From positions 1-58,931 of the forward strand of contig JADHTG010000014.1 of the NCBI GenBank assembly GCA_016776505.1: a stretch of DNA of 58,931 nt. The letters are read 5' to 3'. Positions 36,673 to 45,556 of this stretch are shown here, piece after piece. The first letter of the stretch is position 1. Each line of letters starts with the position of its first letter. The stretch is from Bacteroidota bacterium (GTDB lineage Bacteria > Bacteroidota > Bacteroidia > CAILMK01 > JAAYUY01). The notes below the pieces were generated by a model, which ran no database searches, had not been told where the DNA came from, and saw only the letters and a program-made list of their open reading frames with translations. The position numbers and the translations under genes were made by a program.

Positions 36673-38988
36673 ATGGATAAAAATTTAAATATAATAGGAA
36701 AGTCCAAACCCAAGCTGGATGGCAAGGAAAGAGTGAGCGGAAGGGCAGTCTATGGACATGATATCGAACTTCCGAACATGCTCCATGCCAGGATCCTTCG
36801 CAGCCAATATCCCTGTGCACGAATTAAGTCTATCGATTGTACGAAAGCACTGGGGCTTGAAGGGGTAAAATGCATACTGACTGCTCAGGATGTGGATGTT
36901 AACAGAATTGGTTATAAACGGGATCATCCTGTTTTAAAAAAAGACGCAAATTGCCAGCGGGATGAAATTGCAGCTGTAGCTGCTACAAGCAAAGAAATTG
37001 CAGCAAAAGCCCTGAACCTGATCCATGTGGAATATGAAGAAATAGAAGGTATTTTCGATCCTTTTGAAGCCATGAAAGAGGAGAGCAGGCAGATCAATCT
37101 CCACGGAAAAGGTAAAGATTTGTATGGAAATAAAAACATTGCAGAGTCTTTTCATTATTCACACGGAGAGCTTGAAAAGCAAACGAAACGATCCAAAGTG
37201 ATTGTCAGCAGAAGGTATGAGCTGCCCAGGGTGACTCATTGTTGCATGGCTACCAGTAATATAACGGCAGATTACTCTACGATGGATGGGCGCCTGACAC
37301 TTTACGCCTCCACCCAGGTTCCATTCCTTTACCAGCGGGATATGGCCCATGCTCTTAAAATGGATCCTTCCCTGATCAGGATCATTCAACCTGTGATTGG
37401 TGGTGGTTTTGGCAGCAAACTCGACATGTATCCATTTGAACCCATTTGTGCCTTATTATCGATCAAAACAGGAAAGCCTGTCCAATTATTATATGGCAGG
37501 GAGGAGGAATTCCTTGCTTCTCCTACTCGCCAAACCATGATAATCGACCTGACTTCAGGTGCAGATGCTGACGGGAAATTTACTTTCAGGGAGGTCCGGA
37601 TTACTATGGACAATGGGGCCTACACCTCCTGGGGAGCAACCACACCCTTTGTCATGATGCAGACCTATTCCTCTCTCTACCAGGTTGCTGCCTGCGACTT
37701 TCAAGCGAAAGCCATTTATACCAATAATCCTTTCGCTGGTTCATTCCGTGGTTATGGGAATCCGCAGGCCACTTTTTCGATAGAAAGAAACAATGATCTC
37801 CTGGCTGATGAATTGGGATTGGGCAAGGATGAAATCCGCCTGATCAATGCAAATTATCCCGGTGAAATTACTGGTCAGGGTTTGCATTTTAAAACCTGCG
37901 GAGCCAAACCTGCCTTGACGAAGGTGATTGAAGCCAGCAATTTCATTAGGAAAAATCGAGAAAAGCATAAAGGAAGATATTTGAAAGGTGTGGGCCTGGC
38001 TTCCATGCTACATGTCGGAGGGGGAGCAAAAATATATCGCTCAGACGGATGTGGTACCCGGCTAAAACTGGATCATTATGGATATCTTGATATCATCACT
38101 GGCTCCAGTGAAATCGGCCAGGGATCGGAAACTGTTCTGGCCATGATAGCTTCCCAGGAACTGGGGATCCCCATGAAACACATCAAAGTCGTCAATACCG
38201 ATACGGATGTAAAACCATGGGATGTGGGCGTTCATGCATCCCGAACCAGTTTTGTAGCCGGGAATTCACTGCTCGGAGCCATCCGGCTCATGAAACAAAA
38301 ACTGGATCGAAAAGCGGCACAGCTAATGGAGTGTGAAGCTGGGGAATTTTTATATGAAAATGGCTTGATAAAAAGAGATAAAAAAGAAATAAGAATTGAT
38401 AAAGTGGCCAGGGAAATGCATTTTGGCTCCCCAAATGAATTGTGCATAGTGGAATATTTCTATGAACCGGAAAGCAGCTTCCAGGATAAACAGTTCATGG
38501 GCGATGTTTCAGGCAATTATGCTTTTGCTTCCCAGGCTGTGGAAGTGGAGGTAGATACCTTTACCGGTAACGTAAAGGTCAGGGATGTATATGTAAGCCA
38601 GGATGTAGGAAGGGTGCTTAATCCGATGGGATTACAGGGACAAATTGAAGGAGGCGTGGCAACCGGTATTGGATATGCCCTTACAGAAGAAATGATTTAT
38701 GAAAAAGGATATTTGATGAATCCCAGTTTCCATGAATACAAGTTACTGACTGCTGTGGATATGCCTGATATCCATTTTTATCCAATAGAAACTTTGGATG
38801 AAGCGGGTCCTTACGGATCCAAAGGAGCCGGAGAAGCTCCACTCATTCCAACTGCTGCAGCCATAGCCAACGCAGTGTCGAATGCACTTGGAATAGAATT
38901 TCTGACATTGCCGCTTAGTCCTGAAAAAGTACTGAAAGCATGGAGTGAAAAAAAACAAAATGAACTTGCTAATTCTCAGAGTATATGA
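36673..38988 (+). CDS. Molybdenum hydroxylase catalytic subunit (xanthine dehydrogenase family)
   Basis: 771-residue molybdopterin-binding subunit. Visible: N-terminal KLDGKERVSGRAVYGHDIELP, the cofactor motifs GGGFGSKLD (~239), AGSFRGYGNPQATF (~355), SSEIGQGSETVLAM (~478) and the catalytic glutamate Glu721 in YGSKGAGEAPLIP, whose carboxylate activates the Mo-bound water. No signal peptide, so cytoplasmic. Reaction proposed: oxidation of indoleacetate or indoleacetyl-CoA to the 2-oxo (lactam) derivative, the substrate for the hydantoinase-like pair. 4-hydroxybenzoyl-CoA reductase is the nearest alternative, but the FAD subunit lacks that enzyme's extra iron-sulfur loop. Overlaps the FAD subunit by 4 bases. 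Confidence 0.92.
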   Translation: MDKNLNIIGKSKPKLDGKERVSGRAVYGHDIELPNMLHARILRSQYPCARIKSIDCTKALGLEGVKCILTAQDVDVNRIGYKRDHPVLKKDANCQRDEIAAVAATSKEIAAKALNLIHVEYEEIEGIFDPFEAMKEESRQINLHGKGKDLYGNKNIAESFHYSHGELEKQTKRSKVIVSRRYELPRVTHCCMATSNITADYSTMDGRLTLYASTQVPFLYQRDMAHALKMDPSLIRIIQPVIGGGFGSKLDMYPFEPICALLSIKTGKPVQLLYGREEEFLASPTRQTMIIDLTSGADADGKFTFREVRITMDNGAYTSWGATTPFVMMQTYSSLYQVAACDFQAKAIYTNNPFAGSFRGYGNPQATFSIERNNDLLADELGLGKDEIRLINANYPGEITGQGLHFKTCGAKPALTKVIEASNFIRKNREKHKGRYLKGVGLASMLHVGGGAKIYRSDGCGTRLKLDHYGYLDIITGSSEIGQGSETVLAMIASQELGIPMKHIKVVNTDTDVKPWDVGVHASRTSFVAGNSLLGAIRLMKQKLDRKAAQLMECEAGEFLYENGLIKRDKKEIRIDKVAREMHFGSPNELCIVEYFYEPESSFQDKQFMGDVSGNYAFASQAVEVEVDTFTGNVKVRDVYVSQDVGRVLNPMGLQGQIEGGVATGIGYALTEEMIYEKGYLMNPSFHEYKLLTAVDMPDIHFYPIETLDEAGPYGSKGAGEAPLIPTAAAIANAVSNALGIEFLTLPLSPEKVLKAWSEKKQNELANSQSI

Positions 38989-39854
38989 ATTTTAATATAG
39001 AGAGTCCGACAAGTAAAGAGGAATTATTGAACTGCCTTCGTAATCACCAGTCTGGTTATTTCAGGTTGGCGGCTGGATTTACTGATTTGCTTATTGAATT
39101 GAAAAAATCAAAAACTGAAGAGCTGACAGTAATCAATCTTTCTCAGATAAAAGATAAGCAATTTACCGGCATTGATATTCAGCCGTCTGGAATCAGAATA
39201 GGTGCATTGGTCAATGTAGCACAAATCGGAAAGAATCAGTCTATCAGGAAATCTTTCCCTGTATTGCAACAGGCAGCTGATGCACTTGCTTCAGGGCAAA
39301 TCAGGGAAGTCGCTACTATTGGTGGAAATATTTGTCAAGCTTCTCCTTCCGGAGATCTGAGTTGTGCACTAGTTGCACTGAAAGCCAGTTGCGAAATCCT
39401 GAAAATGGATGGCACAATCAGGCATGAAAGCCTGAATGATTTTTTTAGAGGACCTGCTGTGACCTCGCTGCAAAAAAATGAAGTATTAAAAAGCATTGTT
39501 ATTCCTGCAAACCAAACTAATAAATTGAAATCAGGATTTATCAAAATTGGTAAAAGATCAGCCATGGAGTGCTCCATCGTTTCAATCAGTTATCATTTCC
39601 AGCTTGGAGCGGATGCTGCCATACTTCACAGTGGAATAGCAATAGGTGCGGTGGCACCGACTGTGATCTTTTGCAGGGAAGCCGCAGATTTCCTGCACAA
39701 ACTAAATGTCAACAAGATACATGAAACGGATCAGCTTAAAGTAGCTGAGCTGATTCAACAATCTGCCTCCCCTATCGATGACCAGCGTGCCAGTGCCTGG
39801 TATCGAAATGAAGTACTTTTTAATTCTGCAAAGTCTATATTTGAACAGGATTAA
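38985..39854 (+). CDS. Molybdenum hydroxylase FAD subunit
   Basis: 289-residue FAD-binding subunit of the CoxM/xanthine dehydrogenase B family. Flavin loops: FRLAAGFTDLLIELK (~27-40) and the TIGGNICQASPSGD segment (~110-123). There is no cysteine-rich insertion of the 4-hydroxybenzoyl-CoA reductase kind. Third subunit of the preceding enzyme; passes electrons to an unknown acceptor (NAD+ or ferredoxin). Last gene of the tightly packed operon; a 254-base gap with an inverted repeat follows. Confidence 0.9.
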   Translation: MNFNIESPTSKEELLNCLRNHQSGYFRLAAGFTDLLIELKKSKTEELTVINLSQIKDKQFTGIDIQPSGIRIGALVNVAQIGKNQSIRKSFPVLQQAADALASGQIREVATIGGNICQASPSGDLSCALVALKASCEILKMDGTIRHESLNDFFRGPAVTSLQKNEVLKSIVIPANQTNKLKSGFIKIGKRSAMECSIVSISYHFQLGADAAILHSGIAIGAVAPTVIFCREAADFLHKLNVNKIHETDQLKVAELIQQSASPIDDQRASAWYRNEVLFNSAKSIFEQD

Positions 39855-39962
39855 AATTGTTTCATTCAATTCACGAACATTAGAATGGATGAATAATGAA
39901 ATAGCTTATGCTCAAAATAGGTAAAACTATGCCTTTTCAGATTGAATTAAATGCTAAAGAAA

Positions 39963-40016
39963 TAGGGTATAAAGGCATAAGGAAGAACAACTTATACCCT
40001 TATACCTTATATCCTT
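39963..40016. repeat. Inverted repeat in the gap before the aminotransferase
   Basis: GGGTATAA at 39965-39972 is inverted as TTATACCC at 39992-39999, within AGGGTATAAAGGCATAAGG and CTTATACCCTTATACC. It may attenuate or end the upstream operon; there is no T-run. The rest of 39855-40108 shows nothing. Confidence 0.5.
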
Positions 40017-40108
40017 TTACAATAGGAATTTACACCAATAGTTCATAATTGAAACGAAAAACATGAAATGAATGAATTAAGCTCATTCAAGATCTAATTA
40101 AAAAAAAC

Positions 40109-41149
40109 ATGAAGAAACAGGAATCTCCCTTATATGTTAATCTGGATTACGAAGGCCATGTCAAAAGGCTTGCACAAAATGAAAACCCTTACGGTCCTTC
40201 ACCCCTGGCTAAAGAAGCCATAGCACAAAATATAAACAAGATTTCTTTATATCCTGATGTGGTATTAACAGAGCTGAAGGAAAAGCTGGCTGCCAAACAC
40301 CATGTTTCTCCACAAGAAATAATTGTTTCCAACGGATCAGGGGCCATCATCAACTCACTGATCAAATTCATGATGGGAAATACGGAGAATATTGTTGTTC
40401 CTGAAATTTCTTTTGTCGCCTATAAGCTTTGCGCAGCAATTTATGAAAGGGAATGCAGGATAGTACCGATGAAAAATTATTCTATCGACCTGCATCAGAT
40501 AGCTCAAAGCTGTGATGAAAAAACCCGATTGGTTTTTTTGGCCAACCCCAACAATCCTACGGGCACCATATTTACACATGCAGAGATTGTGGAATTTCTT
40601 AACCAGATCCCTCCCGATACGATTGTAGTTCTGGACGAAGCTTACAGGGAGTATGTAAATCATCCCGATTTCCCGGATTCGATCCAACTTTTTAAAAATC
40701 ATGTCAATGTAATAATATTACACTCTTTCTCAAAGATTTATGGACTGGCTGGCTTAAGAATTGGATATGGCATTGGCCAAAAATCCATTATTGAAAGCCT
40801 GGAAAAGAAGCGACTCCCTTTTGCCGTAGGGAGCATAGCCAATATCGCCGCACTCGCCTCACTTGACGATAAGGAACATATCCGTGAAAGCGCCAGCTTA
40901 AATGCTGGAAGCAGAGATTTCCTTTTCAACGAACTTAGTCGTCTGGGCTATCAGGTCATTCCATCACAGGGAAATTTTATTTTTATTTCCTTCCCAAGCA
41001 CTGCTGAGCGCGATCAAATGCATGATACCTTAATGGAAAATAAAATGGTGGTAAGAAAAATGGAAGCCTTTGGTGATAATCGTGCTTTACGTATTAGCCT
41101 GGGAAGCAAAGAAGCCAACGGACAACTGGTGGATTGTTTGAAGAAATAA
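40109..41149 (+). CDS. PLP aminotransferase, HisC/aromatic aminotransferase type
   Basis: 346-residue class I/II aminotransferase of the histidinol-phosphate aminotransferase group. Seen: AQNENPYGPSPLAKEAI (~22-38), NGSGAIINSL, the ANPNNPTGT segment (~145-153), DEAY (~176-179) and the pyridoxal-phosphate lysine Lys209 in HSFSKIYGLAGLRIGY. No other his genes are nearby. HisC-type enzymes often accept aromatic amino acids, and this gene lies on the same strand 254 bases after the operon that includes an indolepyruvate oxidoreductase, so a tryptophan (aromatic amino acid) aminotransferase role is likely. Histidine or phenylalanine biosynthesis cannot be excluded. Confidence 0.8.
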   Translation: MKKQESPLYVNLDYEGHVKRLAQNENPYGPSPLAKEAIAQNINKISLYPDVVLTELKEKLAAKHHVSPQEIIVSNGSGAIINSLIKFMMGNTENIVVPEISFVAYKLCAAIYERECRIVPMKNYSIDLHQIAQSCDEKTRLVFLANPNNPTGTIFTHAEIVEFLNQIPPDTIVVLDEAYREYVNHPDFPDSIQLFKNHVNVIILHSFSKIYGLAGLRIGYGIGQKSIIESLEKKRLPFAVGSIANIAALASLDDKEHIRESASLNAGSRDFLFNELSRLGYQVIPSQGNFIFISFPSTAERDQMHDTLMENKMVVRKMEAFGDNRALRISLGSKEANGQLVDCLKK

Positions 41150-41160
41150 TGATAGAATTC

Positions 41161-41193
41161 AAGCTAACAGGGTTTTTTTCAACCTGCTAGCTT
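41161..41193 (+). terminator. Possible terminator hairpin after the aminotransferase
   Basis: AAGCTA-CAGG pairs with CCTG-TAGCTT across a T-rich loop. It starts 11 bases after the stop codon but has no following T-run. Confidence 0.4.
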
Positions 41194-41264
41194 GGTATTT
41201 GGAAACTCGAAATGCCCCATTCAGTTGACTCCTGATAAGAAACAATAGTCATTTCACTTTTGTT

Positions 41265-42005
41265 TTATGCATTTTTATTTCTCACATAGATGAGTTTATA
41301 CCTTCCTTTTTGACTTTCTCTCTGCTCAATCTCAAATTTTTTAGTGGAATTGATCAATGGAGTCAGTTTCTGAAATCCAAAGTTCCGGGCATCGAAATTA
41401 GGTTGTTTTTTCTGTAAAAGACTTCCTACATCACCCAGAAAAGCCCAACCATCATCATCAGCCAAATCGGATATGGTGGTTGAGATCAGCCTGATCACTT
41501 TGGGGGTTATTTTATCTACACTATCCCTTTCTGAGATTTTATCCTCAGCAGATTCTTCTTCATGTTCTTCTGATTGAGCCTTCAGAATTTCAATATAAAT
41601 AAACTTGTCACATGCAACGATAAATGGATTGGGCGTTTTTTTCTCGCCCATACCAAATACCTGCATGCCGGCTTCCCTTAGGCGGGTGGCTAAACGGGTG
41701 AAATCACTATCGCTTGATACCAGGCAAAAACCATCCACTTTTTCTGAATACAAAATATCCATGGCATCTATTATCATGGCTGAATCAGTTGCATTTTTAC
41801 CTGTAGTATAACCGTATTGCTGAATGGGTGTAATAGCATTTTCCAGAAGAAGATTCTTCCACTTGCTTAGTTTTGGGTTGGTCCAGTCACCATAAATTCT
41901 TTTAATAGTAGGATTGCCATATTTAGCAATTTCTTCCATCATTTCCTTGATATATGCGGAAGGGATATTATCCCCATCTATTAAAACTGCTAAATTTATG
42001 TCCAT
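41265..42005 (-). CDS. NYN-domain (DUF88/LabA-like) protein with C-terminal LOTUS/OST-HTH domain
   Basis: 246 residues. The N-terminal NYN domain has the PIN-like acidic residues: LIDGDN (Asp10, Asp12), GKNATDSAMIIDAMD (~70-84) and LVSSDSDFTRLATRLREAG (~95-112), pointing to a metal-dependent RNase. The C-terminus (~170-240, TPKVIRLISTTISDLADDDGWAFLGDVGSLLQ split) fits the OST-HTH/LOTUS RNA-binding domain. Such proteins are thought to act in RNA turnover; the target is unknown. Convergent with the aminotransferase and not obviously part of the aromatic cluster. Confidence 0.85.
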   Translation of the reverse strand: MDINLAVLIDGDNIPSAYIKEMMEEIAKYGNPTIKRIYGDWTNPKLSKWKNLLLENAITPIQQYGYTTGKNATDSAMIIDAMDILYSEKVDGFCLVSSDSDFTRLATRLREAGMQVFGMGEKKTPNPFIVACDKFIYIEILKAQSEEHEEESAEDKISERDSVDKITPKVIRLISTTISDLADDDGWAFLGDVGSLLQKKQPNFDARNFGFQKLTPLINSTKKFEIEQRESQKGRYKLIYVRNKNA

Positions 42006-42204
42006 AACAAATTTTTGATTTTTCAGATCAAATTTAATTATTTATTTCTGTAATGTCTTTCATGTAGGCTATTCATCTTCAAATCCATTATTTTTCTTTT
42101 TCAAAAGTTCATTTGTTCTATTTATATGGATTGGAAATCATTCTGGATTCAGTTTGTGACTGAATCGTTTCTTTCCTTAATTTTGAAGTTTAAATCCAAA
42201 CGAG

Positions 42205-43044
42205 ATGAACAAAACTGAATGCGACCAGGTAGCTGAAGCAGCCCTTAACCATAAAATAAGCTGCCAGGTTTTAAACATGGCTGAAGTCTATGAAGTCATC
42301 CTCGACAATGAAGCAAGATTCAAAAGTTTTGAGGCTGCAAAATACGGGCTGAAGGCATTTATAATTGAGAAACAACATACTTTATATGAAAACATGGATT
42401 TTGAATTACCGGATTTGTTTTTCGAGAACATGGAGAAGGAGGAAGATACAACTGTTTCAAAAAAAGATGAAAATCAAGTCAGCCTGAAAGTCGACAAAAA
42501 TGAAGACTTTTACGAAAGCAAAACCTTCCTGGTTTTCACCACCCATCACAATGTCTGCAAAGTGCAAAACCTGAAGTTTGGCAATCTTTCTCAAATCATA
42601 GATTTTTGTGAATTAGATCCTGGTGAAAAACCATTTTATATTACAGGGATAAATCACTACAAAGGTTTTTTAATTACCGCATTTGAAAATGGGAAAATAG
42701 GGAAAATCAGCATGCAGAGTTTTAAAACCGAAACCAATCGGAAAAAACTTAAAAATGTGGTCAATGACGAATCACGGCTGGTGTTTATTGAACGATTTGA
42801 GGAGGATGGAGATTTGGTTGCCATTAGCGATATTGACAAAGTGGTTCTTTTTAGTACCAATCAAATTAATGCCGTTGGGAGTAAAACAACAAAAGGGATA
42901 CAGGTGATGAAGTCCAAGGACAGGAGCCTGATGATCAAAGTAAAAAAAGCAAAGGACATGAAATTAGCTGATCCTGAATATTATCGAAAAAGTGAAGGAT
43001 TAAATGCTGTAGGCTTTTACCTGAAAGAAGGGGATTCCATTTAA
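42205..43044 (+). CDS. Free-standing gyrase-A C-terminal-like (beta-pinwheel) protein
   Basis: 279 residues, no named family. The first ~100 residues are helical and acidic. From about residue 105 there are repeated blades of the kind seen in the GyrA/ParC C-terminal domain: FLVFTTHHNVCKVQNLKF, GFLITAFENGKIGKISMQSF and LVAISDIDKVVLFSTNQIN, followed by KTTKGIQVMKSKDRSLM, which resembles the GyrA-box region (GRxTQGV). No breakage-reunion domain or active-site tyrosine is present. It may bind or wrap DNA; this is inference from pattern. It ends 5 bases before the aldolase gene, so they probably share an mRNA. Confidence 0.6.
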   Translation: MNKTECDQVAEAALNHKISCQVLNMAEVYEVILDNEARFKSFEAAKYGLKAFIIEKQHTLYENMDFELPDLFFENMEKEEDTTVSKKDENQVSLKVDKNEDFYESKTFLVFTTHHNVCKVQNLKFGNLSQIIDFCELDPGEKPFYITGINHYKGFLITAFENGKIGKISMQSFKTETNRKKLKNVVNDESRLVFIERFEEDGDLVAISDIDKVVLFSTNQINAVGSKTTKGIQVMKSKDRSLMIKVKKAKDMKLADPEYYRKSEGLNAVGFYLKEGDSI

Positions 43045-43049
43045 TATTT

Positions 43050-43805
43050 ATGATGTTACTTAAACAGCTTCTGGAATATCGGCTTAATGAAATTCAGGAA
43101 ATAGCTCAAATAGTTTGGGATAAAGGCTGGGGTGAGGGCAGTGCCGGGAATTATTCTATTGGCCTGGGAAAAATTGATTTGAAGGATAATTACCTCTTTC
43201 ATAAAGGAAAAATCCTGAGTCTTAATTCGTCTTATAAGTCTTTGGCTGAGCATAGTTTACTGATCAGTGCAAGGGGAGCAAGAATGAGAGATGTTGCCAG
43301 GAATGCTGAATTATTAACAGGATTGCTTCACATTTCCAAAGATGGAATGCAGGCAACTTATTACAAGCATCACAAGCAAATGTATGATATGGCGCCCACT
43401 TCTGAAATGGATGTGCATCTTGCTTTACACAGCCTGGAAAATAAGCAAAACACAAGAGCAGTGCTTCATGCCCATGTGACAGAAATAATTGCTTTCACTC
43501 ATTATCCTGAATTCAAGCAGGAAGAAAACATAAACCAGGCATTAATAAATATGCATCCTGAATTCGCCCAATTTATCCCTGAAGGAGTTGGATATATCCC
43601 TTTCATGACTACTGGAAACCTTCAAATTGCAGAAAAAACAGCAAAAACAGCTCGGGAAAAATCTGCTATCATATGGAGCAAACACGGGATGGTTTGCCAT
43701 GGTGAGAATTTAACCACTGCTTTTGATTTAATGGATATTACAGCCAAACAAGCTGATATCTACCTGAAGTGTCTTCAGTCCGGATTTACTCCTGGAATTT
43801 TATAA
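43050..43805 (+). CDS. Class II aldolase, rhamnulose-1-phosphate aldolase (RhaD)-like
   Basis: 251-residue zinc-dependent aldolase of the class II aldolase/adducin family. Motifs: GWGEGSAGNYS near the N-terminus, TSEMDVHLALH with Glu119, the zinc ligands His140 and His142 in VLHAHVTE, and His212 in WSKHGMV; E. coli RhaD uses His141, His143 and His212. Expected reaction: cleavage of L-rhamnulose 1-phosphate to dihydroxyacetone phosphate and L-lactaldehyde. No other rhamnose genes are nearby, so the sugar is uncertain. Its stop codon abuts the convergent redoxin gene with no spacer. Confidence 0.8.
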   Translation: MMLLKQLLEYRLNEIQEIAQIVWDKGWGEGSAGNYSIGLGKIDLKDNYLFHKGKILSLNSSYKSLAEHSLLISARGARMRDVARNAELLTGLLHISKDGMQATYYKHHKQMYDMAPTSEMDVHLALHSLENKQNTRAVLHAHVTEIIAFTHYPEFKQEENINQALINMHPEFAQFIPEGVGYIPFMTTGNLQIAEKTAKTAREKSAIIWSKHGMVCHGENLTTAFDLMDITAKQADIYLKCLQSGFTPGIL

Positions 43806-44387
43806 TCAAACCAAATCACAGGCATCTGCAGGCATCCAGTGGGCATCTCTCCCATCCCACTTTACATTGCATCCAATGGGATTCGATACCGGATTACTCA
43901 CTTCTTTCCCTCCAGTTAATTCGCTCAAAACGTTATCCAGGTCAAAAACTTTTGCCTGTGTATGATCTCTTGGGTAATCAATCCCTCTGCCTGTATAAAC
44001 CAGTTTTCTTTCTTTATTAAAAACGAAAAAATGCGGAGTGCGAAGAGCACCAAATGCAGTAGCCACATCCTGGCTTTCATCATACAGATATTTCCATGGA
44101 AAATCGAATTCTTTCATCCGAGCTACCATGTGATCGAAATCATCTTCAGGATAGGTATTCTTACTATTTGAATTGATGCCCACAAATTCAACTCCCATTT
44201 CTCCAAATTTATCAGCTGTTTTCCTTGTCGATTCATCCGAACCGATCACATAAGGACAATGGTTGCAGGTAAAAAAAACAACCAGAAAATCACTTGAACT
44301 AAAACTGGATAAACTATACTTCTGTCCATCTGTAGCTGGCAAATTGAAATCAGGGCAAGTACTCCCTATTTGTAATGTAAATGACAT
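43806..44387 (-). CDS. Thioredoxin-fold redoxin (AhpC/TSA-like)
   Basis: 193-residue cytosolic redoxin: [18 protein letters not shown], then [12 protein letters not shown] with Cys41 and Cys44, and [12 protein letters not shown] with the cis-proline. The long C-terminal part ([28 protein letters not shown]) matches a family of thioredoxin-like proteins of unknown client common in Bacteroidota. Probably a thiol reductase or peroxidase. Convergent and flush with the aldolase gene. Confidence 0.85.
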   Translation of the reverse strand: MSFTLQIGSTCPDFNLPATDGQKYSLSSFSSSDFLVVFFTCNHCPYVIGSDESTRKTADKFGEMGVEFVGINSNSKNTYPEDDFDHMVARMKEFDFPWKYLYDESQDVATAFGALRTPHFFVFNKERKLVYTGRGIDYPRDHTQAKVFDLDNVLSELTGGKEVSNPVSNPIGCNVKWDGRDAHWMPADACDLV

Positions 44388-44513
44388 ATTTTAAATTTTT
44401 TTTATTATCATTCAAAATTAAGCAATTAATAAATGCTAATTTGAACAATTAAGCTTTATAAAAACAGCTATGAAATTATTTGAAAAATGTAGCCCAGATG
44501 TTCAATTAGTCCT

Positions 44514-44521
44514 TATCTTTG
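44514..44521 (+). promoter_or_regulatory. -7 box upstream of the RRM gene
   Basis: TATCTTTG, exact TAnnTTTG match, 95 bases before the start codon; implies a ~90-nt leader. No good -33 element. Confidence 0.45.
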
Positions 44522-44616
44522 TATTTGTATAAATTTTTGAATGACTAATTAATCCAGAAAACCTCTTTTTAATTTTCATTCTTATTAGCAAATATGATTT
44601 CAATTAATAGGACATT

Positions 44617-44919
44617 ATGAACATTTACGTAGGTAACCTAAATTATGCTGTTACGGAAGAAGAATTACAAGAAGTATTTCAGGAATATGGAAGTGTTTCT
44701 TCCGTTAAAATAATTAGAGATCAGCATTCAGGTCGTGCAAAAGGTTTTGCATTTGTGAGCATGGACGATGACAGTGAGGCAAACAACGCTATTGAAAAAC
44801 TCAATCAAACTGAAATTTTTGGTCGCACACTTAAAGTAAGCCAGGCAAAAGATAGAGGTGAAAGAAGAGACAATTCGTTTAATAAATCCCTGGACGAGTC
44901 TCCAAGTAGCGAAGACTAA
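44617..44919 (+). CDS. RNA-binding protein with one RRM domain
   Basis: 100 residues. RNP2 is IYVGNL (3-8) and RNP1 is AKGFAFVSM (~41-49), with the usual aromatic residues for RNA stacking; the tail (~80-100) is charged and disordered (RGERRDNSFNKSLDESPSSED). These single-RRM proteins are common cold- or growth-related RNA binders in Bacteroidota and Cyanobacteria. It stands alone with a long AT-rich leader, in which self-regulation is possible. Confidence 0.92.
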   Translation: MNIYVGNLNYAVTEEELQEVFQEYGSVSSVKIIRDQHSGRAKGFAFVSMDDDSEANNAIEKLNQTEIFGRTLKVSQAKDRGERRDNSFNKSLDESPSSED

Positions 44920-44956
44920 CCGTATGAATAATTCTCTTCTCGTTTAGTAATCCCAA

Positions 44957-45490
44957 TTACTGAATAAAGAGCGTTTTGATGCTCTCGTTCAGTCCATTGA
45001 TATATTTATTCTTTCTTTTTTCAGGACATTGGAAAAGGAAGAATATGTACTCATTGTTTTCAAGTGACGAACAAAATATACAGCTGTATTTTTCCTTTCC
45101 CTTTAGCTTAGCACTAAGTTCAATTACGCCAATTTGCTTTTTGTTATTAATATTTGCTTTTCGTTCTTTTTTAATCGTAAAAAACTCAGAATCACTAAAT
45201 TCATTCCAAAAACTATGTGTAACAACTAAAATATCACTGGCGGATTCATGCTCAAATGTAAAAGCATTTAAGGTTGCTGCATTGTTTTTCGTTTTCCAGC
45301 ATTTTTCATGCTTTGCTAGCTGGCTGTTGATCAGACTGTCCTTCAACTGAGCCTCAATAAAGTTTTTTTGAACCAGAATTTTTACACGATTTTCAAGAAA
45401 AATATATTTGATGAATTTTTGTCCATGTGCCTGGTTCGACACCATCATTATTAAACAAAATGCAAAAACACCAGTTGATCTGAATTTCAT
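44957..45490 (-). CDS. Small secreted protein, unknown
   Basis: 177 residues with a signal peptide (MKFRSTGVFAFCLIMMVSNQAHG, hydrophobic core ~7-18, likely cleavage after AHG). The mature part is basic, with two cysteines close together (CIFC) and one near the C-terminus (QCPEK). I do not recognise a family. It is convergent with the RRM gene and followed upstream by a strong terminator for other minus-strand transcription. Confidence 0.6.
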   Translation of the reverse strand: MKFRSTGVFAFCLIMMVSNQAHGQKFIKYIFLENRVKILVQKNFIEAQLKDSLINSQLAKHEKCWKTKNNAATLNAFTFEHESASDILVVTHSFWNEFSDSEFFTIKKERKANINNKKQIGVIELSAKLKGKEKYSCIFCSSLENNEYIFFLFQCPEKRKNKYINGLNESIKTLFIQ

Positions 45491-45523
45491 TTTATCCCTT
45501 TAATTTAATTCAGCTAAATGTAC

Positions 45524-45556
45524 AAAAAAAAGGCAAATAAGCGATGCTTATTTGCC
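45524..45556 (-). terminator. Strong intrinsic terminator, minus strand
   Basis: Perfect 10-bp stem GGCAAATAAG/CTTATTTGCC with a 5-nt loop, then eight T on the minus strand. It ends whatever minus-strand RNA arises in the 45.6-46.1 kb gap. Confidence 0.85.

Noticed and set aside
36165..39854. 4-hydroxybenzoyl-CoA reductase
   Set aside because: The FAD subunit lacks the extra [4Fe-4S] loop of that enzyme, and the context favours indole hydroxylation.
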